Positions 44,327 to 55,928 of a stretch of 64,000 nucleotides of DNA are shown here, piece by piece. Location of the stretch: positions 248,001-312,000 of the forward strand of contig JAITYX010000119.1 of NCBI GenBank assembly GCA_021018815.1, in the 5' to 3' direction. The first letter of the stretch is position 1. Every line of letters starts with the position of its first letter. Under the pieces are notes generated by a model. The model did no database searches and was not told the DNA's origin. It saw only the letters and a program-made list of their open reading frames with translations. The stretch comes from Talinum fruticosum. Lineage: Eukaryota > Streptophyta > Magnoliopsida > Caryophyllales > Talinaceae. The position numbers were made by a program, and so were the translations under genes.

Positions 44327-45906
44327 TGAAGGTTTTCTCGGGAGAGTCCGAGTCACCCTAGCGGGGGGATGAATAGGGTGATGGAAGTTTTTCGATGAAA
44401 ATCAAACTCTTTTGTCAAAGTAGAGACAGAAGCGATTATGAGGCTAAAGCGAGGTCGAAACGTATGAACTCGAATTGCGATAAAGAGTAAGAAAGCGGAT
44501 CAAGTCGAAGCTTTGAGACTGTCTAAGTCTAGAATAGACTCGGAAAGTAGGGGCACAGAGATTACATGGAAACCCTCCTGGGGTAGAAAACCACGGACCG
44601 TGCTAATCCAAGCACAAAGTCAAATCCACTATTTTGAGTCCACAAAATACCGTACACTCGACTCGTTGAGTTGCTCCCTTAAATAACTCTTTACAAGTTT
44701 TCCTAGACTCGAAATTCCCTTATCCGATCTAGTACTTCCTAGCTGAGATAACCCTTACAGCTAGGGACAACTAAGTTGAGTTAACCCTTACAGCTCGGTC
44801 AAGACTTAGAGAGTAAGAAAGTGTTTGTAACTAAGTACAAGACCTTACAACTCCGAATGTAATGAATTACGAGTGCGAGTTGTAAGTAGAAGATTAAGAA
44901 TGAATACAATGACTTTGCTCAAGTACGTGTATTAACAATAGGTTCGGCAATCCTCAAGTCTTATGAGTTGGCTTCTATTTATAGATGACCAAGCAGCATA
45001 GTCTGTTATCTCCAACTTCGACGGGAGGTCCTTTGTGACCGTTGTTAAGAGCTTTCGAGTCACTCGAAAGTATCCGTTGTGATATGAACATTGGGCAACG
45101 GTTCTTAACTCTCTTGGAAGTCCCAAAACCACTAGCGGTGTTTTGAAGGATAAGGTGGAAACCACCGTTAAGCTTAGCGTTTCAGTTTTCCAGATTTGGA
45201 AACGAGACAGCCACGACACAATCTTCGGGGCTAGGACGAGAGAAGAGGAAAAGCCATGTCTGCTGGTGATTTGACATTTTGAAGCCGGTTATTTTTGTAA
45301 TTTAAAAAGTGTATCCTCGTTTGAATAACCTACAAAAGTAAATCAATTTTGGTTCTCAAAGTATAAAATACTTTGGTCCACGATTTGACACATATAATAA
45401 TATAAATAAGATAATTAAGCAACCGATTATCCGAGTCGGAAAGTGAGTGGAATTTTCCGAGTCTAATATCTATGAAACTCAAAATTCCATCCGAGTTAGT
45501 CTAAGCAAGAATTAAGTTATATAACGGATATCGAGTGAAACAAACTTGATCTAGACTAAGCATGATTCGGACTAGAAGTGCTAACTCCAACAGAATAGGA
45601 TTATAACATGAAGTCGGACTCGAGTGCGGTTAAGTGAAATACTAGTCAATTCAACATGCGATATATCTAAGTGATGAGGGACTCGGAGCCGAGTGGGATA
45701 ACCTTAATACATTCCGAGTCACACAGAGACAAGCAAGCGTACATGAGGTAAATGCTATATCACTTAGAATAATTATTATATCACTCGGAAAAGTTTCTAA
45801 GGTACAGAGAATGCCTTGGAGTCAAAACTCTAGAAGTGAGAAATTCTTATACCTAATTCCTTTGTTAGAACTCAAAATTGTGCAGAAGCGAGTGTTTGAG
45901 TCTTCA
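44327..45906 (-). repeat. 3' LTR of element G
   Basis: 1,580 bp, from TGAAGGTTTTCTCGGG to GAGTCTTCA on the + strand. The reversed TATA box CTATTTATAG is at about 44975-44984. Confidence 0.94.
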
Positions 45907-45923
45907 ATCTCCCCTTTTTGATG
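45907..45923 (-). other. Polypurine tract of element G
   Basis: Reversed, it reads TCATCAAAAAGGGGAGAT, the same as in A and B. A secondary tract lies near 46194-46210. Confidence 0.9.
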
Positions 45924-46247
45924 AAAGGCATTCCATACTTAGACGAAACTTTGTTAGTGATAAAGATCCGCTTTTGAATACTTGTGTATGAAATCGGATA
46001 AGTGAGGCAAGCTTAATGTATTAGATCATAAAGAGTATATACTTGGCAATGAAATAATGTTAACTCGTAAATGGTTGCAATAGTCAATAATCACGAGATA
46101 AAATTGAAGAGAAAGCATTAATTCATTGAAATTAAAGAGAGTACACGAGATGAAGAAACTCCCCTAAACAAGACAACAAGTTTCTATCTTATATTCTCCC
46201 CTTGCCTTTCAGCAAAAACAACAAAATAAAAGGGAAGAATATAACGG

Positions 46248-47939
46248 TTAATACAAATTTGATGTGTGGACAAAAGATATAAGTAGAAATCTCTCGAAAG
46301 AAGAAGAATCGCGGACTGTGGAATTGTGACACGGTGCATGGCGCCTACGAGGGAGAGGGGGATGTCCGAGTGGAAGCGGAGGGATGAGAGGTACGCCGCG
46401 CGCTGGTAGAATCTTGACGATGTGCTTGAGCGCGGCGGAGGGAGAACCGGGATTGTCGTCAAGGGCTCGGCTCCGAGTGGCCGACCCGGAACGAGAGGAT
46501 CTAGGGGTACTCCCTGTGGACCTCGGTAGGCTGGAGGGGCTGCCCGGCTCGACCTGCTGCATGTTGTCGTAGCACGGCTAGGTCTGCTGACCCACTTAGA
46601 CTGCTGTCCGAGCCGAGTACTGCCACTTGAGCTTGAGGAGCAGTCTGTCCCTCAGCTGTTCCCGCTGCCTCTTCTTTGTTTTCCACCCCTTGCCCGGACG
46701 GAGCTGCCTCAGCCGCAGAGCTCCTCGGCGTCTGCTTCTTCTTCCTCCCGATTTCCGAGGAGGTCGGGCTTGGGCTCGAAGATGCTTCAAAAGAGTCCGA
46801 GTTCCCACGGTCCTGAGTCGCCTTGGACCTTCTCTCCTGGAGGAGATGGACCAGCTCCTTTTGCTCCTTCACCAATTCCCTTATCTCAAGAACCAATGTT
46901 TCGTTGCTCTCGGATTTGGGATCGAGCTATTTTTTGATTGATGAACATAGGCTCGATAGACAGTCTTGAATGAGCGGAGCGAGTCCTTGAATTCGAGAGG
47001 ACACGGAGTTGATTTTGTCCATGAAAGCGAAGGACCAAAAAGCGGAGAGAGACTTTTGGGCACCTGAGGTGGAAGCACCAACAGGTGGGGCAGTGAGAGA
47101 GAGAAGGGTTTCTTTCGAGTCCGAGGAGGAGAAGGAGGCCTCGGCTCCGAGTTGAGTTTCCTGGCACCCGTACCATTGGAGTTTCCTTTTGCTGACCACA
47201 ACGGCGGCCTCGGACACAGCAGTTGGGTGCGAACGGAGAGCAACTTTAAATTGCTTGAAAATAAGGGTGAGAAGAGCACCGAAGGGAAGAGGGGTGTTCT
47301 TCTTATTTTGGAGTTGAGCTGGCACAGCTGCCATCCGCTCAATTATGGAGGGGAAGAGGTCTACTTCGTAGACCTCAAGAATGTCAAAAAGAGATTTGAA
47401 ATGCTTGGAGTTGGGGTTCTCCTTCGCTGGAAAGCTGAGAGAAAAAGGTTCTCATTAGCAAGAAGCACGGAAGGTGTGCTTCGACTTCAACCGAGTCACC
47501 GAAAAATTTTTCCGTGACTCGGGGAACTCTTTAGCGTATTTTTCAAAGAAGCCATCGGCGACTTCGAGTGAAAGGAATAGGGTTGTTGTTCAAGAAAAGA
47601 GAGGAAACCTTGAACAGGGGGTGGAGGAGAGAGGTGTTGATGCGAAAAGTCACATTCTCGAACCTTGGAGGTTAGAACACCTTCAGAGTGAGGGAGGTGA
47701 GTGTAGAACTCGAAACGAGTTCGGGGTCGATGAACTCGCTGAAACATAGAAAGTTATAGACACCAGTGGTTTGAATGTGGGGCAACCACAAAAATTTTGT
47801 GGTTGGAAAGAATTTGTCGTCCGACGTGAGATCTTTGGGTGACAATAGGCTTAGAAGGGGTTGAGCCTTCTAAGTTTTTGGTGTGAGGCTTTTTGGAGGA
47901 GGAGACGTGAAAGTCCGGATGATTACCTCTCTTAGGCAT
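46248..47939 (-). pseudogene. Element G accessory ORF (plant transposon-protein-like)
   Basis: Start ATG at 47939 (MPKRGNHPDFHVSSSKKPHT). The N-terminal domain is split by indels near 47750 and 47500 (FEFYTHLPHSEGVLTSKV is readable). The middle part, 46927-47334, reads MAAVPAQLQNKKNTPLPFGA and LLTLIFKQFKVALRS, then a Ser-rich segment and FMDKINSVSS. The C-terminal part, 46501-46896, is a charged helix (IRELVKEQKELVHLLQERRS) plus an acidic Ser-rich and Gln/Ala-rich tail, ending near SSFERFLLISF (about 46250). It has the same architecture as in A and E. Confidence 0.7.
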
Positions 47940-48184
47940 TTTGTGAGAATGAGGAAAGAAAGATGAAACTTTTGAGGAAGAAAAGAAAAGAGTAGGTTCA
48001 CGAGAACGAAAGAAAAGAGTAGAAGAAAGAGATTGAGAGCAGTCGAACTTACTTGAGATGAGCTTTGCGTCGCTTGAAAATGTCCGAGAGACCACTGTAG
48101 ACGTAGAAAGCTTCCGCGAGAAGTTTTACGTACGAGAGAGATAGAGAATGGAATGTGAAGTAACGAGACGAAGATGAACAGGCG

Positions 48185-48194
48185 CTATATATAG
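48185..48194 (-). promoter_or_regulatory. TATA box of the G accessory ORF
   Basis: Reversed CTATATATAG, about 250 bp before the ATG. The conserved block ACCGGTGTGACGGTTCTCTT (+ strand reading) is at about 48254-48273. The leader is pyrimidine-rich with a donor-like CAAGTAAGTTC near 48045-48055. Confidence 0.55.
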
Positions 48195-48568
48195 AAAGAT
48201 AAACGTCCGTTAACTATCCATTCTGACTCGGCTTGTCCATCACTCACCTTAAACCGGTGTGACGGTTCTCTTCTTCGACGGTTAGGATTCATCGCAGTTT
48301 GAAATCCATTGGCTAGCGTTTCATCACGGATCGCGAGAGAGCGGGAGAGAGGAAAAAAATTTGAAAACATATTCGAAATTCTCCACTAATCTAGAGATAA
48401 TTCCGGAAATTTGAAGTCCAATTTTTCTCGACGTCCGAGTCCGACTCGGATTGGTTTCGAGTGACTCGAAACTAACGGATATCGGCTCGGTATCACGAAA
48501 TCAACTGAACTAATAGCCAGCAATAAAGCATAAGCACATAGCACATAATCATAAAGAAAAACACATAG

Positions 48569-50300
48569 TTATGCATTTAACATACCAAGCTCATTCCGAA
48601 TAAAACAGAACTGATCTTCACCAAGAGGCTTTGTAAAGATATCGGCTAATTGAAGATTAGTAGGAATGAACTCAAGTTCAATATCACCTTTCTCAAAATG
48701 GTCTCTTAAGAAATGATACCCGACCTCAATATGCTTGTGTCTTTGAGTGCTTGAACTGGATTCTTTGTGATGCTGATTGCACTCCGATTGTCACACTTGA
48801 TTGGAACTGATTTGAAAGAAAGTCCAAGATCTCTCAAGTGTTGCTTTATCCATAAAATCTTAGCACAACATGCTCCAGCTGCAATATACTCAGCTTCAGC
48901 AGTTGATAGAGCTACCGAGCTTTGCTTCTTAGAGTGCCAAGATATTAGGGATTGACCCGAAATTGGCAAGCTCCGAAGTGCTCTTTCTATCAACTTTGTA
49001 TCCAGCGTAGTCCGCATCCGAGTATCCAGTGAGAGTCGGTTCTGAGTCTCTTGAGTACCATAGACCTAAGTTCCGAGTTCCTGTAAGATACCCGAATATT
49101 CTCTTCACCGCAATGAGATGTGATTCTTCCGGATTAGCTTGGAATCTTGCGCATAAACAAACACTCGAACATTATATCTGGCTGGTTGGAAGTAAGATAT
49201 AGCAAAGATCCAATCATACCTCGATAGAGTTTCGATCTATTGCTTTACCTTTCTCGTCCGAGTCAAGCTTTATCTTTGCTTGCTCATGGGTGTAGATGCG
49301 TGCTTTGCATCTTGAAGTTTGTATTTCTTCAGCAGCTCCTTGGTGTACTTTGATTGATAGACATAGATTCCATATTTGTCTTGTTTGATTTGTAAACCAA
49401 GGAAGAAATTGAGTTCTCCTATCATACTCATTTGAAATTCTTGACTCATTAACTCGAGAAAATTCTCGGCATAGAAATTCGTTAGTAGCTCCAAAGATAA
49501 TATCATCAACATAGATTTGAACAATAAGGAAATCTTTCCCTTTGGTTTTTATAAAGAGAGTCTTGTCAATCTGACCTCTTTTAAAATCATTTTGAACCAA
49601 GAAATTGCTCGAGTCTTTCATACCAAGCTCGGGGAGCTTGTTTAAGACCATAGAGAGCCTTTTGAAATTTGAAAACATGATCCGGAAATTCCGAGTTTTC
49701 AAAACCAAGAGGTCTGCTCGACATAGACTTCCTCTTCAATAAAACCATTGACAAATGCACACTTAACATCCATTTGATATAATTTAATATGCATGCTTGG
49801 ATGCAAATGCCAACAATATTTTAATAGCTTCGATTATGACAACGAGTGCAAAGGTTTCCCCACAATCAATTTCTTCTTCTTGATTGTAACCTTGAGCCGC
49901 AAGTCTAGCCTTGTTTCGACTACCACCCCATCTTCATCCAGTTTGTTCTTGAAAACCCATTTGGTTCCTATGACTGGGTGGTCGGAGGGTCGTTTGGTCG
50001 GAGTCCGGATTTGGTTTCTTTCGAATTGATTGAGTTCCTCTTGCATGGCCTCTACCCATTCAGGTTCATTTAGGGCCTCTAGTGCATTTCGGGTTCGGTT
50101 AATGAAATGAATGCAGTGAATGCACATAGATTTTGAAGAGAGGAACGAGTTCTTACCCCACTTGTTGATATAAGATAGTATGTTTTCTAGTGGATGACTA
50201 GAAGTGAACTTGAATGCTCTACCTGTTCTCGATTCACAAGATTTGTGGGCTGAGCTACCTGATCTTCGAAACTTGTTCCGAGTGATCTTCTTCATTTGCT
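48569..50300 (-). pseudogene. pol: Element G reverse transcriptase and RNase H, frame-shifted
   Basis: EALNEPEWVEAMQEELNQFE lies in the open piece 49834-50295, with TKWVFKNKLDEDGVVVETRL after it. RT continues with KALYGLKQAPRAWYERL (about 49600-49660) and YVDD (reversed, 49502-49513) in QIYVDDIIFGATNEFLC. A frame change near 49455 leads to MSMIGELNFFLGLQIKQDKY. RNase H is open at 48706-49017 with ISWHSKKQSSVALSTAEAEY and IKCDNRSAI. The final stop is at 48569-48571, after LGMLNA. Confidence 0.92.
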
Positions 50301-50509
50301 TGTTCGTTACGAGCGGGTTCTTGAGTCGTCTCGGTCCGAGTCACTTCGTTCGGCGCTGGTTGAGCTTGAGTCTTTATAGACTCGGTTTCATCATCTTCTC
50401 TACCGAGCTTGAAGTCCGAGTATGAAGACTCACTTGGCTTTTCCTGTTCAAGCTCATCAAATACAACATGGATGCTTTCTTCCACTTTGTTAGTTTTCTT
50501 ATTGAAAAT

Positions 50510-51728
50510 GCGATAAGCTTTCTCTGTGAGAAGAATAACCCGGAAAAATACCTTCATTTGACCGAGCATCAAACTTGGTTAGGTGATCCTTACCATTATT
50601 TTGAACGAAACAGCTTACATCCAAATGGTCTGAAATAGGAAATATTTGGTTTCTTCCCTTTATAGAGCTCATAGGGTGTTTCTTCAATATGGGTCCGATG
50701 AGGCATCTATTAAGAGTATAGTTGGTCTGTGTTGATCGCCTCGACCCAAAAATAATAAGGTAAGTTGTGCTCAATCATCATCGTCCTTGCTATTTCCTCA
50801 AGAGTTCTGTTTTTTCCTCCATTACTCCATTTTGTTGAGGAGTTCTTGGTGCTGAGAAATTGTGAGAGATGCCATTTTTGTCACAAAACTCGAGAATTCC
50901 GAGTAGTCGAACTCCCTTCCATGGTCGGTTCGAATTCTTTGGATCCGAGTCCGAGACTCAACTTGGATTTTTCTATAGAGTTTGCTTGAACTCCTTGAAT
51001 GCTTCATTTTTGTGCTTAAGAAAACACACCCAAGTAAAGCGTGAATAATCATCAATAATAACAAATATATATGATTTACCTCCGAGGCTTTTAATAGGGA
51101 TTTCACCACATAAGTCCATATGCAGTAGCTCAAGCACTTTGGACGTGGAAATTGTCTTCAGAGATTTGAATGATGATCGACTTGTTTTCCTCTAGTGCAT
51201 GCTTCACAAACTTTATCTTTCTCAAAAGCATAGTTAGGTAAACCCCTAACCGGACCATGAGATGCCAATTTTTTGATAGTATGCATGCTAATATGGCCTA
51301 ATCTACATTGCCATGTCCATGAGTCATCATGAAGAGATGCTTTTAAGCAAGATAAATTCGACTCGGGTCGAGAGAGGAATAATGTAAGTGTTACCCGATA
51401 TTTTACCTGAAAGCTTGATCTCTTTGGTGGTAACATCGAAATGTAGCAGTTGGTCCGAGTGAATCTTACCTCTTGACCTTTATCGCATAGTTGAGAGATG
51501 CTTGAGCGATTGTATTTTAATCCTTTGACAAGATAAACTGGACTGACCAGATTGCATCCTTTCCCAATCTTGCCTATCCCAACTATCTTGCCTTTGCTAT
51601 CATCTCCAAAAGTGACCTTTCCTCCTTTATGTTTTTCTAACTCGGAAAAGAGTCCTGTGTCTCCTAACATGTGGCGTGAACATCCACTTGTCAAGGTACC
51701 AATGTCCTTTTGATCTCTTCGAGTGACC
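50510..51728 (-). pseudogene. pol: Element G protease and integrase, frame-shifted
   Basis: The open piece 51158-51733 carries the protease region, with SGCSRHMLGDTGLFSELEKH. The catalytic D-S-G codons are disturbed by one extra A, so the reading is L-T-S-G. The HHCC region follows (HISMHTIKKL, VCEACTRGKQ). The integrase core continues in 50822-51133 (RIRTDHGREFDYSEFSSF). After the catalytic Glu region, SRRSTQTNYTLNRCLIGPI is shifted. It ends near 50455 with the NKKTNKVEESIHVVFDELEQ motif. HMDLCG, with the first Asp, is at about 51108-51125 in another frame. Confidence 0.88.
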
Positions 51729-51745
51729 TGCAAAACAGAGAAAAT

Positions 51746-53547
51746 CTAACCCTTCCCACTTCCTCTAATGAACCCGGTAACATTCTTTACTTGTGGTCAT
51801 TTTCACGAGGAAGAAGGTTTTTCGGAACCCGGATTTGAATGACTTTGGTTTTAGTCCGATTCCGAGTCTTCCTTGTAGAGAACTGAGTCCGTGTCTCTTT
51901 CTTTTTGAAAACATTTCCTTTGGAAACTGAAGAAGATGGTTTCTTCTTGTAAACGACTCCGGGCTTAGTCCTCCCTTCATTTCTATGAATGGGACCATGC
52001 TCGGCTTTCCTGAACTTTACGGTTACGGAATCCTTTTGAATAGTTATGAGTAGGAATGGTATTCCTCCTCTTTGTTGAAACCAAGACCTTCCTTTCTAAA
52101 GAAGACACATTGAGATCCTAAGAGCATGTCAAGGTTTTTCTAACCTTGAGTAAATTTTCGGATCGAGATCTTGAGACTCAATGAGCTTTTGCTTTAGCTG
52201 CTCATTTTCTTTTCGAGTAACTCGGACTCGGTCTCATTGGATTGAGCACTAGTCTTGAGTTCTCCGAGTGTAAGTCTCGGTTTTCCAATTCATTTTTCAA
52301 ATAATTTCTCTCAAAAGAAATTGACTCAAGTTGTTCTTTGAAACGAGAAGAATCGAATTGGACTTTTCTTCCAAAGTAAAAATATACTTAGCTAAATCAA
52401 CTTTAGAGAATTTAAGGAAGTATTCAATTACCTTTTGAGGATTTCTTTCCTTATTTTCGAGTCCGAGTCGACTCCCTTTCGGCTTTTGAGTCGAGATTGC
52501 CATCGGACATTTTGAGTCATCCGACTCCTCATCATCTTCCGATGAGTCCTCGTCGCTCCATGTGGCCATCATAGCCTTTTTCTTCTTTCTGTCCCTTTTT
52601 CTTTTCGGACAATCTTTGACTATGTGGTCTTTGCTGCCACACTCAAAACATCCAGAATTCTTAGATATAGATAACTTTGAAGGAGAAGAATACTTACCTT
52701 TTCTCGTCCCTCTTATCTTGCTTGTAAAATTCTTCTTTTGGCCTTTTATCCCATCTTTTGTGCTTCATCATTCTCTTGAAGCCTCTAGCAATAAGTGCCA
52801 TGGGATCCTCTTCGAGACAGAGGAGCTCGGATCTACTTCTCTGGTTTACGAGGCTTTCAATGCTATGTTCCTTTTAGTGCTCGCCCTCAGCATCCTCCTT
52901 TTCTAAGTAGATTTCATGAGTGAGAAGCTTCCCAATGAGCTCGTCCGGCTTTAGAAGTGATAGGTTCCGAGCCTCCACTATGGCGATCACCTTGCCATCT
53001 TCTCTTTGGTAGGCTTCGAGTATCGTTCTGCACATTTCTTCATGTGTAATCTTCTTACCCAGAGATTTGAGATTGTTGGTAATCTCGATAAATCGAATGA
53101 ACATCTCAGTGATGTTCTCTTCGGCTCCATCTTGAATAGCTCATATTTATGAAGATATTGACCGATCTTCGCTTGTCGACCTGGCTTGCACCTTCATAAG
53201 TGTTGACCAGCATGTCCCACACTTCTTTGGCTGAATCGCATTCGAGATACTTGATTATATTCTTCCGAGCCGACGGCGCACATCGGAATGTTCGTTGTCT
53301 TGAAGTTCTTTCGAACTTCTCTGCTTCACCTGGAGTAAACTCGGCCTTTCTCTTGGGAATGATTCTAAACTCCTCTGTCTTCATGGGAATCTAGTTTCCT
53401 TGTTGTATGATCTCCCAAACATCTTCATCATGATCTAGAAGGAAACATTCTATGAGCTTTTTCCAAGTGCACGAAATTTGATCCTTTGAATTTTGGTGGT
53501 CTGTTGAAAGATCTTCCTTCATCAAACTCTCCGTTGTTCCGAGCCAT
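51746..53547 (-). pseudogene. gag: Element G gag, frame-shifted
   Basis: Start ATG at 53547 (MARNNGEFDEG), 59 bp after the LTR, and stop TAG (reversed) at 51746-51748. The Gag core is split among frames: MKTEEFRIIPKRKAEFTPGE (53325-53384), FIRFIEITNNLKSLGKKITH (about 53040-53100), SLLKPDELIGKLLTHEIYLE (about 52900-52960). A CCHC zinc knuckle lies at about 52609-52650, then an acidic Asp/Glu/Ser run and SKVDLAKYIFTLEEK (about 52370-52415). Confidence 0.87.
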
Positions 53548-53588
53548 TTGATCTTTACACCTTGGGATGGTTAGATCCTTTACGAAAG

Positions 53589-53606
53589 GCTAGGCTCGAT
53601 ACCAAT
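53589..53606 (-). other. Primer binding site of element G
   Basis: Reversed, it reads ATTGGTATCGAGCCTAGC, identical to that of element A, right next to the LTR. Confidence 0.88.
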
Positions 53607-55199
53607 TGAAGGTTTAATCGGGAGAGTCCGAGTCACCCTAGAGGGGGTGAATAGGGTGATGGAGGTTTTTCGATGAAAATCAAACTCTTTTGCCAAAGTA
53701 GAGACGAAGCGCATTCCGAGTCTAAAGCGGGGTCGAAACGTGTGAACTCGTAATTGCGATAAAGAGTAAGAAAGCGGATCAAGCTGAAGCTTTGAGACTG
53801 TCTAAGTCTAGAATGGACTCGGAAAGTAAGGGCACGGAGATTACGTGGAAACCCTCCCGGGGCGAGAAAACCACGGACCGTGCTAATCCAAGCACAAAGT
53901 CAAATCCACTATTTTGAGTCCATAAAATATCGTAGACCGATCGAACTCGAGTTGCTCCCTTAAATAACTCCTTACAAGTTTTCCTAAACTCGAAATTCCT
54001 TTATCGGATCTAGTACTTCCTAGCTGAGATAACCCTTACAGCTAGGGACAATTAAGCCGAGTTAACCCTTATAGCTCGGTCAAGGGATCTTACTTAGAGA
54101 GTAAGAAAGTGTTTGTAACTAAGTACAAGACCTTATAACGCGAGAATATAATGAATTACGAGTGCGAGTTGTAAGTAGAAGATTAAGAATGAATACAATG
54201 ACTTTGCTCAAGTACGTGTATTAACAATAGGTTCGGCAATCCTTAAGTCTTGTGAGTTGGCTTCTATTTATAGATGACCAAGCAGCATAGCCGTTATCTC
54301 CAACTTCGACAAGAGGTCCTTTGTGACCGTTGTTAAGAGCTTTCGAGTCACTCATAAAGTATCCGTTATGATATGAACGTTGGGCAACGGTTCTTAACTC
54401 TCTTGGAAGTCCCAAAACCACCGGCGAGTGTTTTGAAGGATATGGTGGAAACCACCGTTACGCTTGGCATTTCGGTTTTCAGATTTGGAAACAGACAGCC
54501 ACGACACAATCTTCTCGGGGCTAGGACAGAGAAGAGGAAAAGCCATGTCTCGCTGGTGATTTGACGTTTTGAAGCTAGGTTACTTTTGTAATTCAAAAAG
54601 TGTATCCTCGTTTGAATAACCTACAAAAGTAAATCAATTTTGGTTCTCAAAGTATAAAATGCTTTGGTCCACGATTAGACACGAGATAATAATATAAATA
54701 AGATAATTAAGCAATTAATTATCCGAGTCGAAAAGTGAGTGGAATTTTCCGAGTCTAATATCCATGAAACACAAAATTCCATCTGAGTTAGTCTAGGCAA
54801 GAATCAAGTTATACAATGAATATCAAAGTGAAACTAACTTGATCTAGACTAAGCATGATTCGGACTAGAAGCGCTAACTCCAACGGAATAGAACTATAAC
54901 ATGAAGTCAAACCCGAGTGCGGTTAAGCGAAATACTAGTCAATTCAACATGCGATATATCTAAGTGATGAGGGACTCGGAACCGATTGGGATAGCCTTAA
55001 TACATTCCGAGTCACATAGAGACAAGCAAGAGTACATGAGGTAAATGCTATATCACTTAGAATAATTATTATATCACTCGTAAAAGTTTCTAAGGTACGA
55101 GAGAATGCCTTGGAGTCAAAACTCTATAAGTGAGAAATTCTTATACCTGATTCCTTTGTTAGAACCCGGAATTGTGTAGAGCGAGTGTCCGAGTCTTCA
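53607..55199 (-). repeat. 5' LTR of element G
   Basis: 1,593 bp, paired with 44327-45906. It has the reversed TATA box at about 54266-54275 and the reversed AACGG cluster around 54295-54470. Confidence 0.94.
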
Positions 55200-55910
55200 G
55201 GAAACACACCCAGGTAAATCGTGAATAATCATCAATAATAACAAGTACATATGATTTACCTCCGAGGCTCTTAACCGGGATTTCACCACATAAATCCATA
55301 TGCAACAGCTCAAGCACTTTGGATGTGGAAACTGTCTTCGATGATTTGAGTGATGATCCGACTTGTTTCCCTCTTGTGCAAGCTTCACAAACTCTATCTT
55401 TCTTGAAAGCACAGTTAGCCAAACCTCTAACTAAACCATGAGATGGTAATTTCTCAATAGTATGCATGCTAACATGGCCTAATCTACGATGCCATGTCCA
55501 TGAATCATCATGAAGGGATGCTTTTAAACAAGATAAGTTCTGACTAGAGTCGAGAGAGGAATAATGTAAGTGTTACCCGATCTCTTACCCGAGAGTTTGA
55601 TCTCCTTGGTGGTGTCATCAGAAATGTAACATTTGGATTGATTGAATCTTACCTCTTGACCTTTATCACATAATTGAGAGATGCTAAGCAGATTGTACTT
55701 CAGTCCTTTGACAAGGTAAACTGGGCTGACTAGATTGCTTCACTTTCTAATCTTGCCTATCCCAATTATCATGCCTTTGCTATCATCTCCAAAAGTGACT
55801 TTTCCTCCTTTATGCTCTTCTAACTCGGAAAAGAGTCCCGCGTCTCCCGACATGTGGCGTGAGCATCCACTATCAAGATACCAGTGTCCTTTTGATCTCT
55901 TCCGAGTAAC
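55200..55910 (-). pseudogene. pol: Element E protease and integrase, proximal part
   Basis: The protease motif near 55850-55885 reads YLDSGCSRHMSGD, with D-S-G intact, unlike A and G. The HHCC region is in 55159-55467 (MHTIEKLPSHGLVRGLANCA, VCEACTRGKQ). HMDLCGEIPVKSLGGKSYVL gives the first catalytic Asp, and DDYSRFTWV follows. G's insertion at 55204 cuts the core. Confidence 0.9.
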
Positions 55911-55928
55911 CTACAAAACAGAGACAAT

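Larger units (their letters stand above)
44327..55199 (-). mobile_element. Element G: complete Sirevirus-type copia element
   Basis: 10,873 bp, reversed, with perfect target duplication GGAAA (44322-44326 and 55200-55204). It has both LTRs (1,580 and 1,593 bp), primer site, polypurine tract, gag, protease, integrase, RT, RNase H and the accessory ORF. It sits in the integrase of element E, in the same orientation. It is structurally the most complete member in the window, but its reading frames carry indels. The LTRs are similar, with visible differences concentrated in one-base indels. Confidence 0.96.
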
